This document shows, piece after piece, positions 24,800 through 36,830 of a DNA stretch of 64,000 bases (position 1 is its first letter; each line of letters begins with the position of its first letter). The notes below the pieces were generated by a model that was given only the letters and a program-made list of their open reading frames with translations, searched no databases and was not told where the DNA came from. Both the position numbers and the translations under genes were made by a program. The stretch covers positions 25,196,888 through 25,260,887 of the forward strand of contig NC_063260.1 in the NCBI RefSeq assembly GCF_019578655.1. Reading direction: 5' to 3'. The DNA is from Ricinus communis (taxonomy: Eukaryota > Streptophyta > Magnoliopsida > Malpighiales > Euphorbiaceae).

Positions 24800-27700
24800 T
24801 TCGGGAGCAGGGGGAGGTTATAGCTGGGAAGGTGAGAAGGAACATGTTCGCTATAACTGAAGGGTCAGTTTAAGCGTGTGTTCGCCTTTGGACTTCGAGA
24901 TTTCTTCTGCGTTCCATGAACATACATATCCATCAATCACCTACCCTTCTTTTCTTTTCTTCTTCTGCACCCTTCATTTATCACTTTCTTTCTCTTAGGT
25001 ACGTTTGGGTCGAGCGTTTTTTAAATTTAATCATAATTTATACAATCAAAATTCATAAGATTTTACATAAAAACAATAAGTTTTTATTTAAAATATAATA
25101 CAAATAATTCATAATTTTTGTCAAAACGACAGAATTTTTATAAAAAAAAAAAAAAGATTTTAATAAATGAAAAATCTCTTAGAATTTATAAATTTAAACC
25201 ATAATTTGTTTGTCAAAAGATTAAATTTAAGCTAAATTTATATACTTTACAAAATTTCTCATCCAATTATTTTAATTGAATCGGTGATCCCATGCTTTCA
25301 TTGGAAATCAATAATAGACCTTTTCTTTTTCTCGTTTTGTAACTGCCAAGTTTATTTGGACTATTAAAAACGGTGCGTCTAAACGTATTAACACTTGAGA
25401 CCATTTTGTAATAGATGTTGAAATACAAATCTACTAAAGAAAATATATTATATAGAAAAAAATTTGACTTTTCAACTACTAATCACTGTTTCTCTGCTTA
25501 ATACTTCTCTTGCCGCATCCATTCTATAAACGAACTATCAAATTCATTTTCATCTGAAACCATTGCCAGTTACGCAAATTAACACTTAAACAAGAAATGG
25601 AATAAGCGATGCAATTTTCAAAAGCCAAATCTGAGTTAGTTACGCGGAGATTTGTTGAGATCAAAAAATCAAAATTCACCACTGTAATCAACCATACTAC
25701 TAATAATCTGTAATTAGACAAAAAAAAAAAAAGAGAGAGAAGTATGCAGATCCTCTCTTCTTGAGAATATGAAACTGCTATGGAGAAAGAATACCCCTTC
25801 ACTTTGCCTACTATTTTTACGCCTTTGCTCTTACACCCTTAACCAAGCATTTGGAAATTGAATTTTTATTAGTTTGATTTACCCTAGCGATTCCACCAAA
25901 AAACTAAATCTTCTTCTTCTATGTGGTGGTGAAGTAGAAATAAAGAGCTGGATTTGATTTCAACAGTAAAATCTGAGTCTCGTCCCTTGTTTAACGAGTA
26001 TTTTTTTTGCTTGATTTGAGTGATGAAAGAAAATAAAAAGAAATGTCACACTTTGTCTACAATGGCCTCTAATTGACGATGACCTTAATTGATTTACTGT
26101 GTTTAAGTTTATGCTTTTGTAGTTAAAGCATTATATTAGTTCATCCATCTGCCTAATAAATTATAATGAATAAATTCACACTGCACAATCGACAATGAGA
26201 TTTACAAGTATATAAGAAAGAATTAAGATTCCTAAATCACAATCAATGCTTGAAATCCAGCAGTTTAATCTCATTGTACTTTCTTTTTCTTGAATCCAAA
26301 GTATATCTTGTTTTCTCTGTCGCCTTCCACTGACATAAATTAAAAAAAAAAAATAGTTATTTTTATTAGCGGAAGATTGTGAAGAGATTTTGATCTTAGC
26401 AGATTATAAATTTTGTGTTGCGGAATACTTTTCAAACCCTATGCACAATAAGATACAATAATGTATGTGATTTGGCTTAATATTTAAGGTTAATGTGGAC
26501 AGAAAATTATCCCAAAAGCGTAAAAAAGTGTTATGTCAAAGCTTGAGTTTGTAGGTGCAATAGCAAAATGTTGCAATTAAATATATGGTCAAGTTTGGCA
26601 GTAATTGGTCAAATTAAATGGACACGAGATATAGTAAATATTGATGCTAGCAAGCTAAGAATTAGCATACGAGGATGGAGGGACACAAAATAAAATAGGC
26701 CCACCCACGCGGCGTTAAGGTTCTTCGAATCGCATAATCAACGTAAGCGCTTACGCTTACGCATCCAAACAAAAGGCCCGCCCAATAGCCATGGCGGCTA
26801 CGAGCATGACCCCACCCACAGCAAAATGGCAAAATTCAACTTGCCCTCAAACAACAGAACGAATGGTGGCTAAAGGATCCCTCTTTCTTTTCTTTTCTTT
26901 TTTTAAAGAAAAAAAATAATTTATTTAACCCCTACTATATGGGCTATTTTTGGCAAGCTTTCAGCCTACTTATTAGATCCTGGGCTGATTCAGAGAAGTT
27001 GAAATTTAGTTGCCAACAATTCAATGGGCTTCGTTCGGCCTATAATCCAACCCGAAAGAAATCGACCCAATAAATTGATAATTCCGACAGCACCCAAGAT
27101 TATCAAATACTAGCCTATTTTTTCTGTCCTCGTGCAATATCTACATGGTATGGCAGTCACTGTCATTGTGGTTTACAGACTAGATTCTATCGGTTTCACT
27201 TTCTATTAAGGACTGGTGGCATAAAGTTGAAGAAGCATTTGGATCCATTGAGGAGCGGTAAGTGTCTTGCCCTCGTTGCTGCGACGTGTTGGTGTATTTG
27301 GAAATGCAGAAATACATTCATTTGGGTAATATCCTATCTCAGCAAAGACTTGGATTTCTTTTTCACTCATTCTGCTGTTGATCAAAGAAATGGTACCCAA
27401 GAAACACTATAAGCAGGTGGTCCACAGTACATTATAGCAATTAAGGAAAGTTTGAATCTTCTCCACCAAATGGGAGCAACAAAGATGGTGATCGAATCTG
27501 ACGCTAAGCCAGCTATCGATTTCATCAACTCAGGATCAGGGAATGTCTTAGTTAATATTATGGAAAAAAGCAAAAAAAAAAAAAAAATCTTAACGTTTGT
27601 AATTTTGTTGCTATTCCTAGAACAGCAAATCGCGTAGCAGTAAAGCCTTCTCCTCCCTATCTATCTCGCGTAATTGGGTGATTAGTTGATATGACCGACT

Positions 27701-30700
27701 CTGTTTCAGGTTTGCTTTAGCCATGAAATTTCATTATTACTGTTCAAAAATTTTAAACTGAATTCCTATATTGCGTTAAATAATAACTAAATAAATTAAC
27801 TTTGAATCTAGAATAAATTTATTATTTTATTTAATATTTTATTTAGTCCCATATACAATTCTTCTTTTTAAGTATATTATGTTTTATACTTTTTTTGTTA
27901 TTCCGACTGTGTGTCCATGTTTGTATCCTAATTCCATTAGGGCTATTGGATTAGAGTAGCCATGATGAAAAGATTTTCGTCACCGGAAGATGACATGTCT
28001 ATAATTATAAATTATTCACATGTTATTTTTGCGAGATAGTGATACCAAGATTATAGGCTAATCTATAATTAGGCACTCTTAAGTCTTATGCACAAATGTA
28101 TGAACAAACACGAACACGATTTAGATACCTTAGAGAAGGAACAAAATAACAACAAGAAAATGTTTTCCTTTCTCCTAATCTCAGCTAAAAACAAACCCCT
28201 ATATGATAGCTTCTTCAATTAGATTGAATGTCACAGAATTATACAATTGCACATAAAATTGTATGTGTCCCTAGACTTACTAATATCGTGCAACATTTAA
28301 CAAAAACCATAATAATTATAAAACCATGTTGATGTTTCTTTTAGATTGATAGATTGAACTTGGACAACTAGCAAGAATTGAAAAATTAGGAATTTAGTAA
28401 TATATTATTCATTGGGCAGGGATTAAAAAGTCAAGAAATGCCAGCAGAGGCTTTGGTTTAAGTAGGGAAATTTTTTTTAAAAAAAATTTTCGGTTATTTT
28501 TTGAAGTATTCATTTTTCACCTTCATCGTATTTTTTCAAAAATTAGTTTCAGATATTTTACAGATACCTAATGTTTACCATATTTTAGCAACATATACCG
28601 TTTACTATTGAATATTTGAATTAAATTTTATTTTATTTTAAAAAATTTCAGATACTCAAAATATACTATTATTTAGCAAATATAAATCTTTTACCATTCA
28701 ATTTTTTTAAAAAAATTTTGAGATATTTAACATACATTTAATATATACTATTTTTTTGTTAAATATATACCTTTTATCCTTCTTTACAAAAAAATATATC
28801 AGACATATGCTTTTTTTTCTTCAGTTTATACTTAATATATACTAAAACTTTTTTTCTTAATTTACATTTGAAAACACTTTGAAAGGAGATAAATAATTAA
28901 TTTTTTTTGTAAGAAGAATAATCTCTTTTTTTTGTTAATCAGATATATATATATATATATAAATTATTAATTCGGACAATATATTAATTTGTATTTATTA
29001 ATTATCAGCTACTGACTATAAGTTTGCTAGCAACCGGCTGCAATAACTAAACTATAAAGATTCATCATGAGGTGTATGAGTTGTTTCAAGTAGCACATAG
29101 CTATTTATATTAAGGTAGAATTCATTTTGAAATGTTTGTTTTTCCATGGCCAAGAAAAACCTGATTTACTTGCTTCAGAGGATAAAGATTCTGCTCATGC
29201 ACCAGTCTCCATCAGGAAACTAAATTAGTCCTTCCACTTATATAAAAAGATAAGGAAAGTGTTCATCAATTGTATCGAGTGTTGACAAATTCAGAAGCTT
29301 TTATTTTAGGGTTGTCCATGTGTTCATGACAACTGATCGATTATGGCACTGCTATTCCTATAGCAGTATCCTTACTCGTGCGTGCATGTGTATAAGTTAT
29401 GTCCATTTCCAATATAATACAAGTGCTTTCCACCTAAGGAAGAACACATATATCTTCGCCGATGCTTCAGTGATATTTTTCTTTCTTTCCTTTTATTCAT
29501 TTTTTTTTTCTCACTGAATTATTTAGAACCTTTTCTCTTTTTCTATTTATGTTGGATTGAGAGTGAAGTGAGCTGTTTACTAATCTTTATTAATTCCTTG
29601 ATGGGAGAGGGCCGGCCCGGCGCTGGATTTCTTCTTTCCACCTGAAAATCCTGTGTCGTAAGAGGTCAAAAGCCATAAGAGACATCTGAATACTTCACCA
29701 TTGTTTGTATATATACGTTTAACGGCTCAAGTCACTATATAAAACTTTATTTTCTGGTCATATAATATACAAACTGCATAATCAGCAGTGATCTCTTTCC
29801 CTTGCTCTTCTTCTATCATCATCATAGTGTCGTCGGCTAATTACTTATTGCAAGCAATGATGCGTTCCCTCTCTATCCATAAAACTACATGATTTAATCA
29901 TATGAATATTCTAATCAAACTTTTAACCGCTGTTCATGAGGCCTAATCTTCTGATTAAAAAAAGAAAATTAATTATTTTTATACTAAAGCGTTAATATCT
30001 CACTCTGCAATGGAAATTCTTGCACTCTATATTCATTACTTTTGTCGGTAAAAGTCCAGTTCAAGAGCCCCGATATCGACTTTTTTTATTTTTGTCTTTT
30101 ATCAAAAGTCTTGTAAAATTAAAAAAGTCACTACAAAACTGTCGACCGTAGATCCTCCTGTTACAGTGCTTCCCAGTTCCCTTTGTTATCTTTTCTTTAT
30201 CTTGTCTTAATACTTTACAACTAATATAATTATATTAAATAAAATAAATAATAATAGAAGCACTTTTATAATACTCTTATAAAAGTATTAAATTTTTTTT
30301 ATTTTAATATTTCATTGATATTTCAATAGAAAGCTTATTTCTAAATGTTATAATATATTAATAATAGAATGAATATTCTTATATAAAATAATTGTATTTA
30401 CTAAATTGAAGTCTAATTCTTAAAAGTTTTATATTTTTAATTGATTAAAAAGAATTATCAAGAAAACTTGGGATTATTAAATTTGGATTCTAATATATAT
30501 TATTTATACTCTTTCATATTTATACAGTCAATGAAATGTTTTTTTTTTTTTAAAAAATTATACTAATAAAACAATTGAATCTATAAATTAGTGAAAAGAA
30601 AAAAATTTAAAAAGTGAGAGGAACATAAAATAAATTAACACAAGTTTATTATGTTCAAAATAAAAAAAAAATCCTATATTTATAAAAGTATTACAAATAT

Positions 30701-31550
30701 AATATTTTTATTTAATCTATTTAATAAACTTAAATTAATTTTAAATAACGAAAAAACATGTATATATAAAAAGAAAGTAAAGACAAGATAATAAAGAGAG
30801 TGTCATTAGCATTCTTTTAAAATATATTTGGTCCAGATGTTTTTTTAATTTTATTTTTTAATTATTTTATAAAAAATATATGAATTTGATATTTTATTGA
30901 AAATAAGTATGAGAAAAGTAATTTATAATTTTTTTTAGAAAATCAGTTTATTAAATCAATACAAAACAATACATAAAACCATAAAAGATTAGTGCTCAAC
31001 TGCAGTGAAATTTATTTTAAAATCAAATTGAAAGTAAGGGCACTTACTTTTAAATCTTAAAATAATGAGATAAAATTATTAAAAATATATAAAATTTAGA
31101 ATTTAATAATTAGGCCTAATGTAATAATATATTCAATACTAATATCTTCAACACCTAAGTATATATATAATATAGAATGATATTGTTAATTTAATTCAAT
31201 GTATAATAAATTTGCAATGCCAATAGAAATGCTTGGAGTGCAAACATCACCCACCTTATCATTTAACATAATATATTTTACAAGCAGTCCATTCCTTTCG
31301 ATCTTTTCCTCTTTTCTTTTTTAATAAACATTCTAAGCACTCAATATCAAAAAGTCAAAACTTCATTATTTTTTTTTAAATATAAAATAATAGTTTTTAG
31401 ATTTGAGGCAGTCATATTAATTAGTGATTATTGGCATCGGGAAATGTTTTCGAGGACCCTTAATCATTTCAATTTCTCCACCGTTAGTTTCTTTAATCAT
31501 TTTTAAGATTGAATTGTATTTAGTTTCTCTATTCCGAAGGCACTTTATAT
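24800..31550. other. Long intergenic region
   Basis: Mostly AT-rich sequence without supported genes. It contains one LINE relic (27200-27660), a perfect 12-bp palindrome GTAAGCGCTTAC in the 26740s, a (TA)n tract near 28946-28961 and long T/A runs. A TATA-like CACTATATAAAAC near 29730 followed by a C/T-rich stretch could be a promoter, but the open frame behind it (starting near 29858) is only 11 codons. I see no conserved protein there. Confidence 0.5.
27200..27660 (+). mobile_element. LINE (non-LTR retrotransposon) 3' relic, degenerate
   Basis: Three fragments in different frames match the end of a plant L1-type ORF2. First comes the tail after the zf-RVT region (WWHKVEEAFGS, then LVAATCWCIWKCRNTFIW). 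Next is part of a plant RNase H-like domain (AIKESLNLLHQMGATKMVIES, then DAKPAIDFIN). Last is its closing motif (FVAIPRTANRVAV). Frame changes and a poly(A) insertion break the frame, so it is dead. The upstream reverse transcriptase is missing, as expected for a 5'-truncated or eroded copy. Confidence 0.75.
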
Positions 31551-31559
31551 TATAAATAG
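31551..31559 (+). promoter_or_regulatory. TATA box of HMA5
   Basis: TATAAATAG lies about 170 bases before the HMA5 ATG and is followed by a C-rich, C/T-rich leader. It predicts a transcription start near 31585. A weaker TATATAT near 31660 is the alternative. Confidence 0.6.
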
Positions 31560-31722
31560 TCCCTCCCATTTCGCAAATTCTTCTTCGCACGAACAAATAA
31601 CAAAACAAGCACTGCTCCCACTATCTGCAACCAAAAGCACCACACACTCACACTCTCTCTATATATTCATAATTTCCTCTTAGTTTTATTGGCAGGAAAA
31701 GATCATAAAATCAGTCACTTCC

Positions 31723-34700
31723 ATGGCAGCAAAGTTGTTATCTTTGGCATGCATACGGAATGAAAGCGGAGGTCATGACTTATCCCCGAGACCCCATTAC
31801 CCTTCTATGCCTAAGTATCCAAAAGGAGTTTCTGTTCGAGAAACAACCGTTGAAGGATCGGAGGCTAAAGCGGTGTTGTGTGTCATTGGAATGACATGTG
31901 CCGCGTGTGCCGGTTCCGTTGAAAAAGCTGTCAAACGTCTTCCTGGTATCAAAGAAGCCGCTGTTGATGTTTTAAATAATCGTGCTCAAGTTCTCTTCTA
32001 TCCCACTTTTGTAAACGTAAGTTGATCTGTTAAAGTTCTGGGTTTTTCTTTATTTCTCTGTTATTCATTTTCTTCCTGTTGTTTGGGTCTAGAGAAAATG
32101 ATTTGTTAGTTGGGATTGCATTATGCTTTAAGATAAAGAAAATGATTTTGTATTCTTTTTGTTATTAATTATAAAATAGATGGATCATCGTGTGAATTGT
32201 CTTTTTTCTTTTTCTTTTTCTTTTCTAATAAAATAAGAAATCTCGAGTGCAAGGTGGAATGAATTTTAAAAACCCTTTTTAGATGGTCCAGAATTTTGAT
32301 TCAGACAAATTTCTAAATTGCATGTTTTCAATTTAATGTGAATTAATGGACCTGCCACCTGGTCGTGATATGTCTTCAGATGGTTTTCTCTGAACTGCAA
32401 AACGTAAGACAAGGTCGGCTCCTTTGAGTTCATGCCAGAAATGTGATTTCTTTTCACTTTTCATTTTTAACTATATGTACAAAGCAAGCTTATGTTTTTT
32501 CTTGCCTTGATGGGGATAAACACGTAATGTTTGTTTTGATACTGACATGGTGTGAGTCCAAATCTTTGTCTTGGTGTGGAAGAACAGACATGGGTTTTTC
32601 TTTCTGGATGAGTCTAGACTTGTCAATCCTAAACCCAGAATGTCCTGATCTGGGTTTTAGGATCGAGCTCATATCTCTCTAATACAATTATTGGGCCAGG
32701 TTTAGCCCAGGTCTATGTACTGTTTAGACTGGGAAAAAATATTTGAAGCCAGTGTAGTTTCAGGTTAGGAACATGGAAGCAAAGACGCCGTATATGTACA
32801 TCTTTACTTGGATTTTGGTGGGGATTGAGGAAGGGGATGGGAATCATTGTCGTGGGAGCTATATGTAGATTATTCAATCAAGTTCACAAATATATTAATT
32901 GGCTGTAGATATTTAACTAATTCAAAATGTGATTTTTAATTCGAAAGTTTAGACATGTTCAGTTGAAGTAGCTCTCAATAACTGGAAATCGTGTATTTCC
33001 TATATTTTTTTAAAGTGATGATTTCTGGTCAGTACTGACATAGCTTGTGTTTCTAGTTCCTTCATGTTTTGCCTTTAGAACACAATAAGCTTATGACTTT
33101 CTGATTTAACATATAATAGGAAGAAACCATTCGTGAGACAATTGAAGATGCCGGATTTGAGGCAACTCTGATTCAAGATGAGACTAATGATAAATCAGCT
33201 CAAGTATGCAGAATACAAATTAATGGAATGACTTGCACTTCTTGCTCTTCTGCAGTTGAGCAAGCTCTGCAATCAATTCAAGGTGTACAAACAGCTCAAG
33301 TTGCATTAGCAACTGAAGAAGCAGAAATTCACTATGATCCAAAGATGTTGAGCTACAATCAGCTCTTAGAAGCCATAGACAACACAGGATTTGAAGCCAT
33401 ACTTATTAGTACTGGTGAATACATTGACAAAATACAACTTAAAGTTGATGGTATATGGACATACAATTCAATGAGAATGATTGAAAATTCTCTTCAGGCA
33501 CTTCCTGGTGTTCAAAGTATAGATATAGACCCTGAACTCCGCAAATTTTCTCTTTCTTACAAGCCAGAAATGACTGGTCCTAGAAATTTTATCAAAGTGA
33601 TTGAATCAACTGGGACTGGGCGATTCAAGGCGATGATATTTCCTGAAGGAGGAGGAGGAAGAGAAAGCCATAGAAAGGAGGAAATTAAGCAATACTATAG
33701 ATCGTTTCTGTGGAGTTTGGTCTTTACAGTACCTGTATTTCTAACATCAATGATTTTTATGTACATCCCTGGAATTAAGCATGGATTGGACACCAAGATA
33801 GTCAATATGCTGACTGTAGGAGCAATTCTGAGGTGGGTGCTATCCACTCCAGTGCAGTTCATCATTGGCCGACGATTCTACACAGGTGCCTACAAAGCAT
33901 TGAGGCATGGTTCTGCTAATATGGATGTGCTGATTGCCTTGGGAACAAATGCAGCCTACTTTTATTCGGTCTATTCTGTGTTGAGAGCTGCTACCTCCTC
34001 GGATTTCATGGGGACGGATTTCTTTGAGACTAGTTCAATGCTTATCTCGTTTATTCTTCTTGGCAAGTATTTAGAGGTTTTGGCTAAAGGAAAGACATCT
34101 GAGGCTATTGCTAAGCTTATGGACTTAGCACCTGAGTCAGCTATACTACTGACTCTAGATGATAAAGGAAATGTAATTGATGAAGAAGAAATAGACAGCA
34201 GGTTGATACAAAAGAATGATGTGATCAAAATCATTCCTGGTGCGAAAGTAGCTTCAGATGGTTTTGTTATATGGGGCCAAAGCCATGTCAATGAAAGCAT
34301 GATAACAGGAGAAGCTCGGCCTGTGGCAAAGAGGAAAGGTGACCCAGTAATTGGAGGTACTGTGAATGAGAACGGAGTAATGCATATTAAGGCTACAAGG
34401 GTTGGGTCAGAGAGTGCACTTGCACAGATTGTTCGTCTTGTAGAGTCAGCGCAGATGGCTAAAGCTCCTGTACAGAAGTTTGCTGATCGAATTTCCAAGT
34501 ACTTTGTACCTCTGGTAAGTGCATATTATGGACACTAGTTTATCATTTCATTAGTTGATTCAAATTTATTTGACCTTTAACTATAATTTACTAAATTTTG
34601 CAGGTCATCTTTCTTTCATTTTCAACTTGGCTTGCCTGGTTTTTAGCTGGAAAATTTCATGGCTATCCAGAATCTTGGATTCCAAATTCCATGGATAGCT

Positions 34701-36200
34701 TTCAGCTTGCACTCCAATTTGGAATCTCTGTTATGGTTATAGCCTGTCCATGTGCTCTTGGATTAGCAACTCCAACTGCTGTCATGGTTGGAACTGGAGT
34801 CGGTGCCTCCCAGGGTGTGCTAATCAAAGGTGGCCAGGCATTAGAAAGTGCACACAAGGTTCAGTACTAAATCCAACCTTTCCTTCTACAAGTTTATATA
34901 CTCGTTAAAATTTGATAGATTGTGTTTTAAGATTATTTCCACCACCTGTCAGTCCTAGACATGATTCTGGTTGATCTGATTATTAATCTTGCAGGTGAAT
35001 TGCATAGTGTTTGACAAAACAGGAACTCTTACGGTTGGAAAGCCTGTGGTTGTTAACACAAAGCTCTTCAAAAATATGGTTCTCAGGGAGTTTTATGAAC
35101 TTGCTGCTGCTGCTGAGGTATGCTTTTCTCCTTAAACTAACTGTTGCTGTCCTAATCTTTTGCAGTAGTTGGTGACCATTAATTGGAATTTGTGATGTGT
35201 GCTTATAACAGGTAAACAGTGAGCACCCTTTAGCCAAGGCGATTGTGGAGTATGCCAAGAAATTCAGAGAAGATGAAGAGAACCCTGTCTGGCCAGAGGC
35301 AAAAGATTTTATCTCGATTACTGGCCATGGGGTGAAAGCTATTGTCCGGAACAGGGAAATAATAGTAGGAAACAGAAGCTTGATGATCAACCACAATATT
35401 GCCATTCCAGTTGATGCTGAAGAGATGCTTGCAGAAACTGAAGGGATGGCTCAAACTGGGATATTAATAGCAATAGATCAGGAAGTAATCGGAGTTCTAG
35501 CCATATCTGATCCACTAAAACCTGGTGTGCATGAAGTTATTTCCATTCTCAGGTCAATGAAAGTTCGAAGCATCATGGTGACAGGTGATAACTGGGGAAC
35601 TGCCAATTCCATTGCCAGGGAAGTTGGGATTGAATCTGTTATCGCAGAAGCCAAGCCTGAACAGAAAGCGGAGAAAGTAAAAGAGTTGCAGGTACATAAT
35701 ATGCACCTTGGTTTTTCCTCTAATTAAGATTCAACAAACAGTGATAATCTCTTGAAACTTGATTAAATCTCTATCATTCATAGGCTGCAGGCTATGTAGT
35801 GGCAATGGTAGGTGATGGTATAAACGATTCGCCAGCGCTTGTAGCAGCAGATGTTGGAATGGCAATTGGTGCAGGCACAGATATTGCTATAGAGGCAGCT
35901 GACATAGTTCTGATGAAGAGCAACTTGGAGGACGTAATCACTGCTATAGACCTTTCCAGGAAGACCTTTTCTCGTATTCGACTGAACTACATTTGGGCCC
36001 TGGGTTATAATTTGCTCGGTATCCCAATAGCTGCCGGGGCACTTTTTCCTGGCACTGGATTCCGTTTACCCCCTTGGATCGCTGGAGCTGCAATGGCAGC
36101 CTCGTCAGTCAGTGTGGTTGTGTGCTCCCTGTTGTTAAAATACTACAAAAGGCCGAAGATGCTAGAAAGCCTTGAGATTCGTGGAATTAGGATTGAGTGA
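31723..36200 (+). CDS. HMA5: Copper-transporting P1B-type ATPase, HMA5 type
   Basis: Six exons (31723-32016, 33120-34514, 34604-34858, 34995-35117, 35212-35691, 35784-36200) encode 987 residues, close to Arabidopsis HMA5 (995). Two N-terminal metal-binding domains carry CxxC: GMTCAAC (Cys59, Cys62) and GMTCTSC (Cys137, Cys140). A third, Cys-less HMA-like repeat follows. The catalytic set is complete: TGE (494-496) in the actuator, CPC (611-613) in the membrane, the DKTGT phosphorylation site (Asp655), HP (694-695), TGDN and GDGINDSP (859-866). TM7 has YN (924-925) and TM8 MxxSS (953-957), the three-part P1B-1 signature for Cu(I). Family members export Cu(I) from the cytosol and act in root copper detoxification and xylem loading. 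A diverged tandem copy follows downstream. Confidence 0.96.
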
Positions 36201-36350
36201 GTGATGATTTTAGTTTTCAATATCTAGGAATAAGTTTTAAGTTGTTTGTTGCTTGAAGCATCTAAGACGCTGCTGCTGCTACTTTGCTTTTCTTTATTTT
36301 CCTATGGCTTGTTTGGTGTTTCTATATGTAAAAGTGGTGAATAATTGTGT

Positions 36351-36354
36351 ATAT

Positions 36355-36386
<32 letters not shown>
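36351..36386. repeat. (TA)n microsatellite downstream of HMA5
   Basis: TA dinucleotide repeats with one AAATA interruption, about 150 bases after the HMA5 stop codon. Confidence 0.85.
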
Positions 36387-36576
36387 TAATTTTCGAGATT
36401 TAAATTTTTTTAATATAACTTTTATAATATAAGATTTTTATTTTAACATGTATACTTATTTATTTTGACATGTGTATTTATTTTTGACATATGTATAATT
36501 TTATAATTTTTTTTTATCAATTTATGATTAATAAGTTACATTCCTAATTAAATATAGACTCTAATTCTAAAAATTT

Positions 36577-36830
36577 AACATATTAATTATATTTTAATAT
36601 TATATTAACTAATAAATAGTTTTTTAATTAGATAATAATACTAATTCTATCTTAAAAATAGGATATTAATTATATTTTAATATTATATTAACTAATAAAT
36701 AGTTTTCTAATTAGATAATGATACTAATTCTATCTTAAGAAATAACATATTAATTATATTAACTAATAAATTAGTTTTCTAATTAGATAACACTTCTAAT
36801 TCTAGAAAATAATATCTTAACTTATATTTT
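36577..36830. repeat. Tandem repeat with ~83-bp period
   Basis: A unit beginning TATTAATTATATT and ending in a variant of AGATAATACTAATTCTA recurs at about 36581, 36664 and 36748, giving roughly three copies with growing divergence. The last has a deletion of the TTTTAATATTA segment. The unit is entirely AT-rich and non-coding. Confidence 0.75.

Noticed and set aside
25000..25270. Weak inverted similarity around AAATTTAATC
   Set aside because: Explained by shared AT-rich words; no defined ends or flanking duplication.
29730..29900. TATA-like motif with a following C/T-rich stretch
   Set aside because: Only an 11-codon frame follows and no hairpin or conserved product was recognised, so no gene is called.
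33971..34498. 175-codon minus-strand open frame across HMA5 exon 2
   Set aside because: Antisense shadow of the ATPase exon; the translation is a mirror of conserved HMA5 codons and matches no family.
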